From the NCBI GenBank assembly GCA_902702965.1, contig CACRXP010000569.1, positions 321,462 to 385,461 of the forward strand: a DNA stretch of 64,000 bases, read 5' to 3'. Below, one piece after another: positions 52,299 through 62,700 of the stretch (its first letter is position 1; every line of letters starts with the position of its first letter). The notes under the pieces were generated by a model. The model had not been told where the DNA came from. It did not search any database and was given only the letters and a program-made list of their open reading frames with translations. A program made the position numbers and the translations under genes. Source of the DNA: Spirometra erinaceieuropaei. Its lineage: Eukaryota; Platyhelminthes; Cestoda; Diphyllobothriidea; Diphyllobothriidae.

Positions 52299-53504
52299 TC
52301 AAATACTGCCGTTCCCTCCTCTGCAGATTCCGACATACATTTCTCTGTTTTTGAAGTCAGCGAAATGCTCTGGTTGCTGACATCTGGCGTACTTTTTCCA
52401 TAGTCCCCTTTCCAATTGAAGGTTCTTTATTTCTGACGTCATCCACTCTGGTCGGGAAGTGCGCGGTTTCCTCTTAGGTGGGCAACAGCTCTTTACCAAG
52501 TGCTGCATTACGTCCTTAAAACAGAGCCAATCGCTCTCTGTGTCGGGTGCTTGTGCAGGATACCAATTCACCTTCTGCAGCAGATTTTCCATTCGGAGAT
52601 AATCCCCTTTCCATACATTTCTTTCATCAGCAGCTCGAATTTCGGATGCGAATAATGACTATGCTCCCAAACATGAACGCAGTGTTCATTTCGGCCAAGG
52701 GACGTGTGTGATTCCAATCTGATAATACAACTATCATCCCTAATGATGATGACGTTCAAACAACTGGACTGCTTTCCAGCTCTGAATCGAGTGTCCACTG
52801 TAACATGTTGGGTAAGGAACTCATTTGTGATCAGTTGAATAAATTTCTGTTCAACGGAGTTCTCCAATCGCGTGCAATGCATCAAATCCCACTCGATGTC
52901 TGGACAGTTGAAGTCACCAAGTAACAGTATCTGTTTGCTTTGACAACTTTCTTTTTATCTCGGTGATGAGGGCATCGTCCACATTCGTCCACTGGCCTGG
53001 CGGTCTATAAATCAGGGCCGTATGGAGGCTTGGATGGTTTGGCAATTTAAAATAACAACCGAATACTTCACAACCAATGTTCCGAAATGAGGAAGGCTCA
53101 ACTCTGACGTGGTCGATGCCATCTCGTTTAAGTATCGCAATGCCCCCACCCCTTCGTTTGCTTCGGTCCATTGGGAGAAGTTTAAAACCATCTAGCATAA
53201 CTTCCGCGTCTTTTATCTGCGCATTTAACCATGTTTCTGTTAAAGCTATCAAGTCGGGTTGGAAATGGGTGATGGTCAGTTTTATTTCGTCCAATTTGTT
53301 GAATAAACTCTGCACTTTTCTGTATATCATTTTTATATTATTCGGTTGTTTAGACCCCCGGAAATCGTTTTCTGGTGCTTTTGACTGATAGATATTACTG
53401 CACATTTCACATGGCGTAACAAGCCCATTCAAATTTGAATTTACTGAAGTTTGTCGGAACCGAGCGTCGGTGCTTTTACCGTCAATGTCACCGGATGATT
53501 CCAC
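52299..53504 (-). pseudogene. LINE-B copy B4 endonuclease and linker
   Basis: 53504-52914: MIYRKVQSLFNKLDEIKLTI, LIALTETWLNAQIKDAEVML (TETW), SKRRGGGIAILKRDGID and TALIYRPPGQWTNVDDA. It continues past a frameshift as LLGDFNCPDIEWD-like sequence (about 52915-52880), TRFRAGKQSSCLNVIIIRDD, and 52592-52299 with WMTSEIKNLQLERGLWKKYA. Same domain order as B3. At least two frame breaks. Starts at MESSGDIDGKSTDARF, the likely ORF2 start. Confidence 0.82.
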
Positions 53505-53829
53505 AAAAAGGAACGCTCTATTTTCACAGTTTTCTTGTTATTATGACCCTCCTGGTACTTGAAATCCCATGGATCGTATACGCACTCGATCCTTGTCCCC
53601 AATACCAACGCGGCAGAGAAGGAGAACGCGACTGGCCACGAAAATGTGTATTAGGAAATTGCTAGTCAAAATTAACTGGATGTAACGCATATTTATAACG
53701 CCCTACTGTGCTTCGCCGACATTCGGCCCGATGCCCTTCGGGAAGAACATTCCAGGCGAGCCGGTCGATAATTCGAATATGCAGATGGATCAGGCCCGAG
53801 GGGAAAAGCCAATGGAGAGGCGCCACGAT

Positions 53830-54889
53830 TAAGATGACAGCGCAGTAGAGAAAACGCACGTGACCTCCAGTGATTGGCTGGCTCTTATTTTTGGGATTGT
53901 AGGCACTCCCAACAGTTGTTCACATTTTTCACATTCAATTCGACCTCGATCTGATGTTTCCTCATTTCCGCTACCGGCGTCCTCTTTTTTATCCGTTCGA
54001 TTGGGTGATAGTTCTGCTGAAAAAACGCACCACGATGGTTGTTTCGAAGCCTGGACTTTCGCGATAAGATGAGATCTGCTTGTTGTTTGTTTCCCAATAC
54101 GACTTTTAGTGGTCTTCGCCGCACTTTCTCTGCATTGTTTCTGACTAAAGGTCCCAAACGGAAGATCATTTAGATTTCGACGACCTCACCGGTTTCTTGG
54201 GTGTCATTGAGTAGGTTTTGGAATGTCGGCAGATCGTGTTTCACCCTCTCTTTCGGGGTGTCACCAGGTGCTTCAGGAACTCCTTGTACTACCACACAAC
54301 GCGATCTCTCGGGGAAAAACTGGTGGTTGTATCCTACCCTCTTTTGCTGGCGATAGATTGAGTCTCAGACTCTAGGACCGCCTTTATAGCTGTATCCAGA
54401 TGAGTTGTTAAGTTGCTCGCGTCCGTGATATATGCTGTAACGTGTAGTCCTTTTTAATTACATTTTGCTTGCGACTGAACCTAGCGTCTGATTTTTCGCA
54501 CATCTTTTTGTCTTACTGAGCGTCTTTTACCAGTTTACTTGTTTCAGCGGCTCCGGATGAACTAGCTATTGGGTTAGAGAAACTGAGATCCATGTACGAT
54601 TTATTCACCTTCGTCTTGACATCAATTCCTTCAGTGTATCCGTGTTGTTCGTCAAAAAAGCAAACCTCAGTTTCTTTCGAAGCCTCCTCTGCAATATTCT
54701 GACTTGGTTTCGGCCCACAAGGTGTTCCGATATCTTTATTATTCAACATAGTTGGGAGTCTCCGGCAATCCTTCGTTGGCCTCCTGGCCATCTTCCTCAG
54801 CTGGTCTGCGTGTATGTAAGCGGCCTTCGTTTTTTGGACCGTACATAGGTGCGTGTTGTTTTCCTGGTTGTACGCATTCACAACTGAAC
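53830..54889 (-). pseudogene. LINE-B copy B4 ORF1
   Basis: 54881-54513 has NNTHLCTVQKTKAAYIHADQ, MLNNKDIGTPCGPK and SKETEVCFFDEQHGYTEG, matching B2 at 44010-44260. 54169-53885 has RRRPLKVVLGNKQQADLILS and RGAFFQQNYHPIERIKK, the RRM-like end. Frames differ and stops lie between. The N-terminal coiled-coil part seen in B2 is missing at the 5' border. Confidence 0.72.
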
Positions 54890-56300
54890 TTTAAAAAAAG
54901 CAGTCCAGTCCTAGGAATTAAGGTGTGTTACTAATTCTGTCCAATGGGATAATCGGAAATTGTGGAAAAGCGATCTTAAGGGGACAAAATTTCATCAATT
55001 TCGAGCTCTAACTTAAAACCAACTATGTCGTGTTCTGAGCCCCCGAGTATGCCTAGGGGTGACACTGATAAGGGGAGATAATCTCCACAGGAAATTATAT
55101 CAAGTACGGTAGAGCATATAGTGGGAAAATTGAGAACCTGGATCCCCTTGCTGAAATTCACAATCCCGAGTAAGTTTTTGAACTTTTTAAAGTCGGAAGG
55201 TGGAGACCAGCGAACTTCAGAAAGATTAAAGTCCCCCGCAACCAAGGGATGCTTAAGGTCTTAGTCGCCCGCGGCATGGAATGCTTGTGAGAGACATAGG
55301 TCAAAGTCCCCACTGGCGCTGATTGGATGATAGACACAGCCGAGGAGTAAAGAGGACTTATTTTTAAAGCAACTTAGAGCAGCTACTATCTATCGAGAAA
55401 AAATGCCAGATGTCCGGCGGCAGAAATGCAAGTGTTTATTTAACATAACCGCAGCTTCCTCCTCCACGGGTCTCTTGATGGTCATCTCGAATGTACTAAT
55501 AGCTAGAAGGGAGAGTTCGGAGTCAGATACGGAAGCTGTTTCCCATGCGTCAGCTACTTCGACAATGTCGGACAGTGGGCGAACGTCATAGCATAAATCG
55601 GAGACATCTTATTGGGAAAGGATCGGGTATTTAAAACAAAAGGGTTAATGGAAAGAGTGTCTGTTTCTGAGGGAGGTTAGCTACGTTATCCGGTGGTGGA
55701 CTGTCCACGGGACATAGGGATAAACAAAATTGGGTAGATGGAATTCTTTGGGAAACAGAAGACTTTATTGTGTAAATTTTCGAGACTGGTCCTGTAGTTC
55801 GTCTTCAGACAACGGGCGTGCAAAAACAACTAACTTCTAGACCGAGTCTGACAAATAAATAATGATAAATAAACAAATGGTTTTATTGAAAGTCCCTTGG
55901 GGGTCCCGTCCGAATGTTCCAGTCCAGTTCTGTATAATATCTTTTTGCATCGAAAGAACCCGATGAGGATAAAGAAAAGTAGGAAATGGGTAGGGAAAAT
56001 GACTACTACCGCTTTCTGGCTGATTTTCTGTAGGAATTCCACTGACAGGCTACTGCAAAGTATTCCCGTCGAACTGACATTGATAACCGGGGGAGTGTAC
56101 TGACCCAGTATGAACATTTGTATGACCATTCCACTTGTTCGACCGTTGAGGGAACATGTCAGAGAGTGGATCGGGAATTCCATTTCTAGACGAGAATATT
56201 GGAATATTCGGTTTGACCGCTGTGATGTAAGGCGTGAGAAGCAGTTAGAAATATACTGTGTTTGGAGACGTGGAGTTTGAAGGTGGTGGCGGCGGCGGTT
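54890..56300 (-). mobile_element. LINE-A copy A2, endonuclease region (right piece)
   Basis: Collinear with A1: 54890-55258 equals A1 39236-39597 and 55259 on equals A1 41718 on, so A2 is an empty site for PLE1. The frame 55245-54976 reads MVAGDFNLSEVRWSPPSDFK, LNFPTICSTVLDIISCGDYL and GGSEHDIVGF (GDFN motif; SDHD changed to SEHD). The 5' part (55700-55260) is the endonuclease start in poor frames. The upper limit is set by loss of similarity to A1, whose own 5' end is truncated. Confidence 0.78.
54976..55245 (-). pseudogene. LINE-A copy A2 endonuclease fragment
   Basis: 89 codons holding the C-terminal half of the APE-like nuclease, with the catalytic GDFN and a Trp at the position where A1 has TGA. 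The final SDHD motif reads SEHD. The domain continues past 54890 only across the 18.7-kb insertion, at 36205. Confidence 0.78.
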
Positions 56301-56542
56301 TGTGAAGGGGACATTTTCTCAGATAAACTGATTTCTTCAGTGTTCAAGGGGCTGAAATCGCTTTGAGCTTATCCTTGTATTAGACAGTTGCCTGGTTTGT
56401 TAGGGGTTACTGGTGGCGTAGGTAAGGGTGCAGGCATGAAAAGCTATTGTTGTGTTGGGAAATATCAGGCTTGACGCCAGGCCAGTTCCCTACAGAGTGT
56501 GCTGTCGTGTGATGGCCGCAGATGAAGTTGTATAAGACTTAT

Positions 56543-57082
56543 TCAAAATGACAACAGGACGGCAATTCTGTGTTGGCTGTCTAAGTTTTCAAGTTGGTCA
56601 ATCTTCCTTGCCATTTCTTTTTCCACCAAGGTGCAGTTGACTACAACCGAGAAGACAGTATCTAATGTCGGAGTGCTACGGTTGAGAGAGCGCGGAAATT
56701 TAGTGTGCGCTACACTCAACCCCAAGCCCCAACTTTGCAGCAACATATACACACCGCCGATAGCAGATACGTGGTTGAGAATATTACGCAGTATGACATT
56801 GTGCTTCCGTTTGAATCCCTCCTCAGTTTCGAAGCTTATTATCTCAATCGCTTCAGACAGCTGTTCAGTAACTCTCTCGAAGGTACTGTTTACATCGTCC
56901 TATACCAAATGATCTACTATTTCGTCAGATGGCTTTCTGTCGAGACCAGCGAAGAAGTATTTTCGAGCGACCAAAGAATTAAGTAGCTCAATATGCACAA
57001 AAGGGATTTTTGAGTCAACCATAACTAGAGGAGTTTGTGGAGGCACGTTGGCACGCCGTGTCTTCGGCCATGATTCTGACAT
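56543..57082 (-). pseudogene. Unidentified reading frame with one internal stop
   Basis: Two frames, 57082-56900 and 56752-56543, are in the same phase and the 147 bases between them are open except for one TAG after DEIVDHLV. Together about 180 codons: RANVPPQTPLVMVDSKIPFV, HIELLNSLVARKYFFAGLDR, VNSTFERVTEQLSEAIEIIS, KHNVILRNILNHVSAIGGVY and EKEMARKIDQLENLDSQHRI. The composition looks protein-like, with a likely coiled coil at the end. I do not recognise it. It lies upstream of LINE-A copy A2 in the same orientation, so an ORF1 of LINE-A is one possibility; a host pseudogene is another. Confidence 0.45.
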
Positions 57083-57604
57083 TCAGAGGCGGTAGGGAGG
57101 CCATGGGCTTTGGTCTTTTTGGAGTTCTCTTTCGGGACATTACGAGATCTAGGCAAGTTATTCCTTATCATGCACAGATCAAAACGCTGCAGGATTGCAA
57201 CAATACGCACAGAAAGACAAACACTGCTGTTAATTTACTACAGTAAATAAAAAGAGACGGCATGATAAGACAGAAAGACAGAAGACAGAAATTATACACG
57301 GTAATGGAAAGTAATTTTCGGAAGATTTTAATTTACGCCACCTTTTCTCTGTGCGCAAGTGCTTCGAAAGTCATCCATAAAGAAAATGTTATCGAAGGTG
57401 TCAATTTCTACAATAGAAGCAGCATCTGCTAGCTAAGTAGACGGCGTCATGCTTCTACTTTCACTTCAGTCCATGTCCGATGAGTAGACAGATGACGGAT
57501 TCGTGTTAGATTCACACATGGAAATCAGTGCCCTCATGTATTTTGCTGAGCATTTCTTTGATGCCCTTCTAAGACGTCGCCTGATTGTTCATTCGCTTTC
57601 TTCC

Positions 57605-58168
57605 TTAATAATAATTGTATTTAATGCAAGTTTACAGGCATGGTCAGGGGGCGTTAAACACAAATCCGGCCAGCAGTTAAAAAAAACTCCTGTCGTAAAA
57701 GGAATAAAAATAAAGTTGATGCTGGTTTTTATGTTTTGGAGGGTTGAGGAGAAAAAACCGCTGCCCACAGGATGCCGACAGTCAAGAAGGGAGGGGTTTC
57801 ACTTTATCGGATACTCTCAGTCGCCAATTCTTTTCATGAAGTTGGGGCCGGTCCAACCAGAAGCGCCGAAGAACAGCTGTCGCTGTTGGCAAAATAAATT
57901 GTTCCTGGTGAGACCGGCCATGGAAATCACAGACCAGAAACGTCATCGCTACGGTAAAGTCGATCAGTGGGTTCAGCACCCAAAATGTGTGGGAGTTTTT
58001 CTGAATGCAAAAATTGAGTAATAGTTCTCCTAAATAAGGGATAATTTTAAGGAGTTTTCACATTCCTGGGTAGTTTCTTCCAAATAACAATTGAATTTAC
58101 AGAAAAGGGCAGACGGTATTTAATGGTACGTACCAGAGGAAGAAATAAAAAGACCTCACGGTGACTGT
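57605..58168 (-). mobile_element. LINE-A 3' end (copy A3)
   Basis: Matches A1 36880-37415: shared blocks include CAGTTTACAGGCAT-like sequence, AAATCCGGCCAGCAGT, GAGACCGGCCAT, CAGCACCCAAAAT and GACCTCACGGTGACTGTT. Covers the 3' UTR and the last RT codons. Starts on the + strand with TTAATAATAATTG, the A/T microsatellite end. Nothing of the RT upstream remains. Confidence 0.85.
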
Positions 58169-59238
58169 TTAATGCCTAAAACGTAAGAAGCAAACATAAA
58201 ATATAATTCAGAAAACCATATATGACTAGTGCCAGGTTCTGATGGGTAATCTAGACTTAGTCAAACTTAGTAATATGAACTAAACTGGTATTAAGACTTC
58301 AAACTGTCCATGGCACCGAAGCATGCGCCATAACTGATACATTGCACATAGCAGTTTGTACATATGTGATAAATGCCCAAATAAGACGGGTAAACTGTGA
58401 TCCATAAGCAGCACCAAATAAAAATGGTGTGCTTTTTCCCGTCTCATAGGTGGTTAGCGTGCAATATTACTGTCCAAAGTTAAAGACCTCTCACATGGAC
58501 AGGGCTCAGGAGCTAAAAGTTAAAGTACACCGGCAAGCAATAAACTTTGAGAGCGTTTGATGGCATAGATTTCCTGATTTATTTTCGCTTAGGTGTGGGT
58601 GCGTACGCCAATTCCTTGTCTAAGAAATCAGTATATAGCAGCGCATTTAAGTGGAAACTGTGCAGGTTAAATGCGAATATGTGCTGGGCGAGACTCCTCT
58701 GAAAGTAATCCAGTTAATTTAGATTTGCGTTTAGAATGTTCGTAAAAAGATAACGAGATCGTTTCGTTCTGTTATTTGCCGACTCGTGTTACGACAATTT
58801 TAAAGAGCCTCCTTTCCATCACCTCATCGCTCTCTGTGCCTAATTCCTATAGGCTATAATTAAGGCATAAATCGCCATTGTCCACCACAGCCACCTTCCA
58901 AGAGGGTACGGCCTAATCATTTTCGCCGTTGGTTTGGCAGACACCCTTTCTATATGGCAGGAAAAGGTACAAAGTATATAGGAGAAACTGACTACTTGCT
59001 TATCCTTCCCAGTTTGAACAAAATATTTTGGGTTCTTCTTGATAAACAACACGCAGGTGGAACTGTGTCTGCTTATTCTACTATTTTTGGGCCATGCCGA
59101 AAAATCATTTTTTTAAATGAAAAATGTTCTTATTTTGGTTGTATTAACACTGATTATATTTATCCGGATTTCCTCGTTCTATGTTTGTTTTAACGGTCAA
59201 ATCCGCACTTTGTCTAATTTCTGAGCGTGATAAGGGGG
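58169..59238. other. Upstream flank of RPS14, no gene recognised
   Basis: Contains only short featureless frames. The last few hundred bases should hold the RPS14 promoter; no TATA box stands out. Confidence 0.45.
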
Positions 59239-59249
59239 TCTCTTTTTCT
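59239..59249 (+). promoter_or_regulatory. 5'TOP-like pyrimidine tract of RPS14
   Basis: TCTCTTTTTCT lies 7 bases before the RPS14 start codon. Ribosomal protein mRNAs commonly start with a pyrimidine tract (TOP) that couples translation to growth signals. A start of transcription here would give a 5' UTR of under 20 bases. Inference from position and composition. Confidence 0.45.
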
Positions 59250-59256
59250 GCTATCG

Positions 59257-59570
59257 ATGGCAGCTAGACGGAAGACAGCAAAGCTTCAAGCGGAGGAACA
59301 AGTCTCTCTGAAGGCTTCTATTGAACCTCAGGAGATCGTCTTTGGTGTGTGCCACATATATGCTTCCTTCAACGACACATTTGTGCACGTTACTGATTCT
59401 ACGTGCTCTGAAACTATTGTCCGTGTGACCGGCGGAATGAAAGTTCGCGCTGATCGTGAGGAGTCTAGTCCTTACGCAGCTATGCTTGCTGCCCAAGATG
59501 TCGCAGAACGCTGCAAAGCTTTAGGAATCTCTGCCCTTCACGTTCGCATAAGAGCTACAGGTGGCACCAA
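59257..59570 (+). CDS. RPS14: RPS14 exon 1
   Basis: Codes residues 1-104 and two bases of Lys105, ending IRATGGT(K). Followed by donor GTAAGT. Confidence 0.95.
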
Positions 59571-59752
59571 GTAAGTCACTTAGGCATCTGATCAGTTTTC
59601 TTCTCAGGGCTCGCACCCCAAGCCCAGCGGCCCAGTCAGCTCTGCGTGCTTTGGCTAGATCTGGAATGAAGATTGGGCGGGTCGAAGACGTCACTCCGAT
59701 TCCCACCGACAGCACAAGAAGGAAGGGCGGTCGTCGTGGACGACGTTTGTAA
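59257..59752 (+). CDS. RPS14: 40S ribosomal protein S14 (uS11), two exons
   Basis: Exons 59257-59570 and 59608-59752 join in phase 2 to give 152 residues (human protein 151). The body matches uS11 throughout: [80 protein letters not shown] and the basic tail [11 protein letters not shown]. uS11 sits on the small-subunit platform and helps form the mRNA exit channel. The start [11 protein letters not shown] fits the family's short basic N-terminus; an upstream in-frame ATG at 59227 would add ten hydrophobic residues with no counterpart. The intron is 37 bases. The frame is free of damage, so this is a functional copy and, having an intron, not a processed pseudogene. No canonical AATAAA is seen shortly after the stop. 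Confidence 0.96.
59571..59607 (+). other. RPS14: RPS14 intron, 37 bp
   Basis: Starts GTAAGTCACTT and ends TTTTCTTCTCAG. Removing it restores [16 protein letters not shown] in the uS11 register. Such very short introns are known in flatworms. Confidence 0.92.
59608..59752 (+). CDS. RPS14: RPS14 exon 2
   Basis: Codes the last base of Lys105 and [20 protein letters not shown] on to [11 protein letters not shown], stop TAA. This arginine-rich C-terminal tail is the most conserved part of uS11. Confidence 0.95.
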
Positions 59753-62700
59753 AGTTATTGATTTAAAGAGAATCCTTTCGGAGATTTAATTGCCTTTTGA
59801 CCGGTAGTATGGTGCTTTCTGATTAGGCTTTTGAGACCTACCTTTCAGTTTCTTTACTATGTCTAATTGTGTGCATGTTTAGCGTCATCCGACCTCACCA
59901 TTTTAGGCCCAATCTGATTTGACTACGGTTACTTGCGTGTACCGTCTTTACTTTGAAGACAACACCCTGTCGCTTCGAAAAGACTTGACCGCTGTTCTGA
60001 GTTTATACATCCCAGATAGCATTTAGTCGCCCAGGGCTTGACACTTGCTGGCCCGTTTGGCTTGCGGGCTAATGTAGGGCTGGTAAGCTGAGTGGCAGAC
60101 ACTGTTCGATCTGTGCGAGGAAAGGAGCTTTTCTGCTACACCCCCTGCTTAATGCTCACTCGAGTGCGTTTCGCACGTCACGCTGGAGGATTCCTTTGCG
60201 CGTACGCACGCATGCAGTGCGCACGCCGCACTTTTTCCGGAATTTAGGCCCCTGTCTGGCGGCTTAAATCGCCTCTGACTACAACACCCTCAATTCGCCC
60301 AAGAAGGCGCGTCAGCCTACGGTCCCCGTGTGGACAGTGTCCGCTAAGATTGCTGAAAAAATCCGGTCAATCGCAATACTGGCCCGCCTCCGGGCTAACC
60401 CTGGGTGAGTAGAATGCTACCAGAGATGTGCCCTGTAGGCACTGGCGCACGTCATTTTTATTGGTTTTGGTATTGACAGCTGGTTAAGTATTCCGGCTGG
60501 TTCGTCATTCTATGTTATCAAGCTAGGGGGGTAAGAGTCATGTTTCGATTTCTCTTCTTCGTATACAGCGGTCATTTTCCCAACGTCACGTCTTCTGTCA
60601 GCCGTACAAGCGCCAAGGATGTGCATCCGCTCCTCCAACGTCGAGTATTAGGCTCCCCTCGTGTCACAGATTTCAAAACCGATTAGTAGGGTGCGAGTGT
60701 TGCGGACAGCAGCATGCAGTGAAGTTGTGAGCTGGGACAGTTCGGTTCAGCTCCTGGGATTTGACACTGCTTTCGAAACCCAAGGTATTTTCCCAGACGG
60801 ACTATATGACCTACGGTGCTTTCGGACCGCGTAGCTGCCTAGTGCCTAGACTGAATCCCATATACGGTATGCCCAGATGTTCCTCCTTTATATGCGTCGC
60901 TTCGTTGCGACGTCAGTGCCTACGGTGGAGCACTGCATCAAGGTCGTTGTTTTGCCCGGTTTTAATTGACTGGCAGTGCAGTCGATATTATGTGATAGAA
61001 CTAGCTTTAACTATAAGCCATATAATGTTTCCCGCGCAAACATAGATTTTGTGAGTCCCTCTTGTACTGAAAGCCGCATGTTTGTGTCCAAGGATCACAT
61101 GGAAATCGTGATAGGCTTGCAGCCGCCGCCTTTGTCGCCCAAGTGCGGGCAAGCTTTAGATTTGAAGCAGCAGTCTTCGGTACAGCGGAGTTTATACTCA
61201 GGGTGTCTTCGTGACGCTACGTGTGCAGACTGACTTGTCTTACATGAAGTCTGTTTCGCACAAGAGTCATTATGTCCAAATTCGTGGGAGCAGCTAATTT
61301 ACCCGCATCTTCAAACCCTTTGTCAGTACTCACAAACGCGCGGGTGTTAGTGGTAGTTGGTGGTCTTTCGTGTCCGCTCACACGGCCAAGGGCCGACTTC
61401 AACAAAGTGAAAAAACCTCCCCCTTGATCGTCCGTTCGGCAAAACTCCTACCATACTTAGGACTGCTTCTCTTTTCAGGCGAACGACCATACCTCGCGGG
61501 GACTGACTTCTGGTCAGAACTTGACTGCTGCGAAGCCGACAAGCTCGTGCGTTTATCCATTTTGCTCACTCAGGACTGGGTTGTTTTAGCTTTCTGGCGG
61601 CAGTAGTCTCGCTGGCGTATGAGTTCGTTCAGGCGTCTTCGTCTGAGTCGCACCACAAAAGACACGTACAGTTCATTTGGTAATCCGATCAACTAGATGG
61701 GGTAAGCACACGGATATCTTTGTCTGCCGCTCGCCCGTTTATTGGTTTAGAGGTACTGGACATAAAATTCTATGCACTGGCACGACGGTAGTACACGGCC
61801 TGCACACAGTACTCTTCAGGGACCCTACTAACGGGTCGAACGCTGCTGCCAACCCGATGAGACCAAATATCGGATTCCGCGCATGCTCGTCAGGGCTGAC
61901 ATTTTGTCAGTGCGTGCACGCCAAGCTAGGCACTGTTTCACGTTTAGTTCTAGTGTCACATTTAAGGTCAAGGCCCGTGAGACGGCGTTGTGTTGCTTCC
62001 TCAAGTACCTGCAGAAGGATGACTGAACTCCAGTCATCGTATTAACGTGTCAGACCGTCACTTGACCCAGGAAGCTTGCGAATAACTTGGTAAAATGGGC
62101 TGTTGGACTTATTTTTTAAGACGTTCTGATCACGCTCCATGGAAGTTTTCGTTACTAGTTAGTAGCCAGTGCCCTTTTGTCTAGCCAACTTGGACGTTAC
62201 TTTACGGGATCGTCAAGGGGGGCATATTCATATTCTTAGGATCTATTACGAGCGAAGACCAGAGTTCGTCGCCGTGCAAATGCGATGCTTCACCCATTCC
62301 CCCGCTCATTGAAGACCTCGACGGCTATTAGCAAATACCCCTGTCTATCCGGACGTTAAGACGACGACGGGTTTATTTAGGTTCATGCTGTTTGACGTAC
62401 TTTCTACCACTAAGGCACCTGGAACTGTGCAGTTGGAATGCAGATAAGAAGTGGGCTTCCAGACCTCTGACCCTGAGCCGGCCCGAGTTGCCGGTTTTAG
62501 CGTAATGCATCGGTTCACAGTCGTGCATACGGCTACGGAACCGTTGTCGAACTGTAGTGCGACTAATCGGGCTGATCGTAAGGTCACCGGTGAGGTGCGC
62601 GGTTAACAGATGTTGGAGACTATAGCAAAAACAGTGCCGATGTCCAGCATTTTGTTTGGTCAAGACCTAGCAGTCCTTTATGGTTCATGCACCGAGAGTT

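Larger units (their letters stand above)
51703..54889 (-). mobile_element. LINE-B copy B4, 5' segment
   Basis: The - strand reads ORF1 (54881-53830), endonuclease (53504 to about 52640), linker (52592-52029) and the RT start (52065-51703). It stops at GFxRGxSCLTNL where B2 begins on the opposite strand; the RT resumes at about 43165. 5'-truncated in ORF1 at 54889, where LINE-A copy A2 begins. Confidence 0.82.

Noticed and set aside
36206..54889. LTR retrotransposon or integrated virus
   Set aside because: No long terminal direct repeats, no aspartic protease or integrase motifs; all RT frames are LINE- or Penelope-type with APE-like or GIY-YIG nucleases.
59227..59256. Upstream in-frame ATG as the RPS14 start
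   Set aside because: It adds ten residues unlike any uS11 N-terminus and overlaps the likely 5'TOP tract; the ATG at 59257 matches family length.
61677..62045. 122-codon frame in the right-hand flank
   Set aside because: No domain, no splice context, similar lengths expected by chance.
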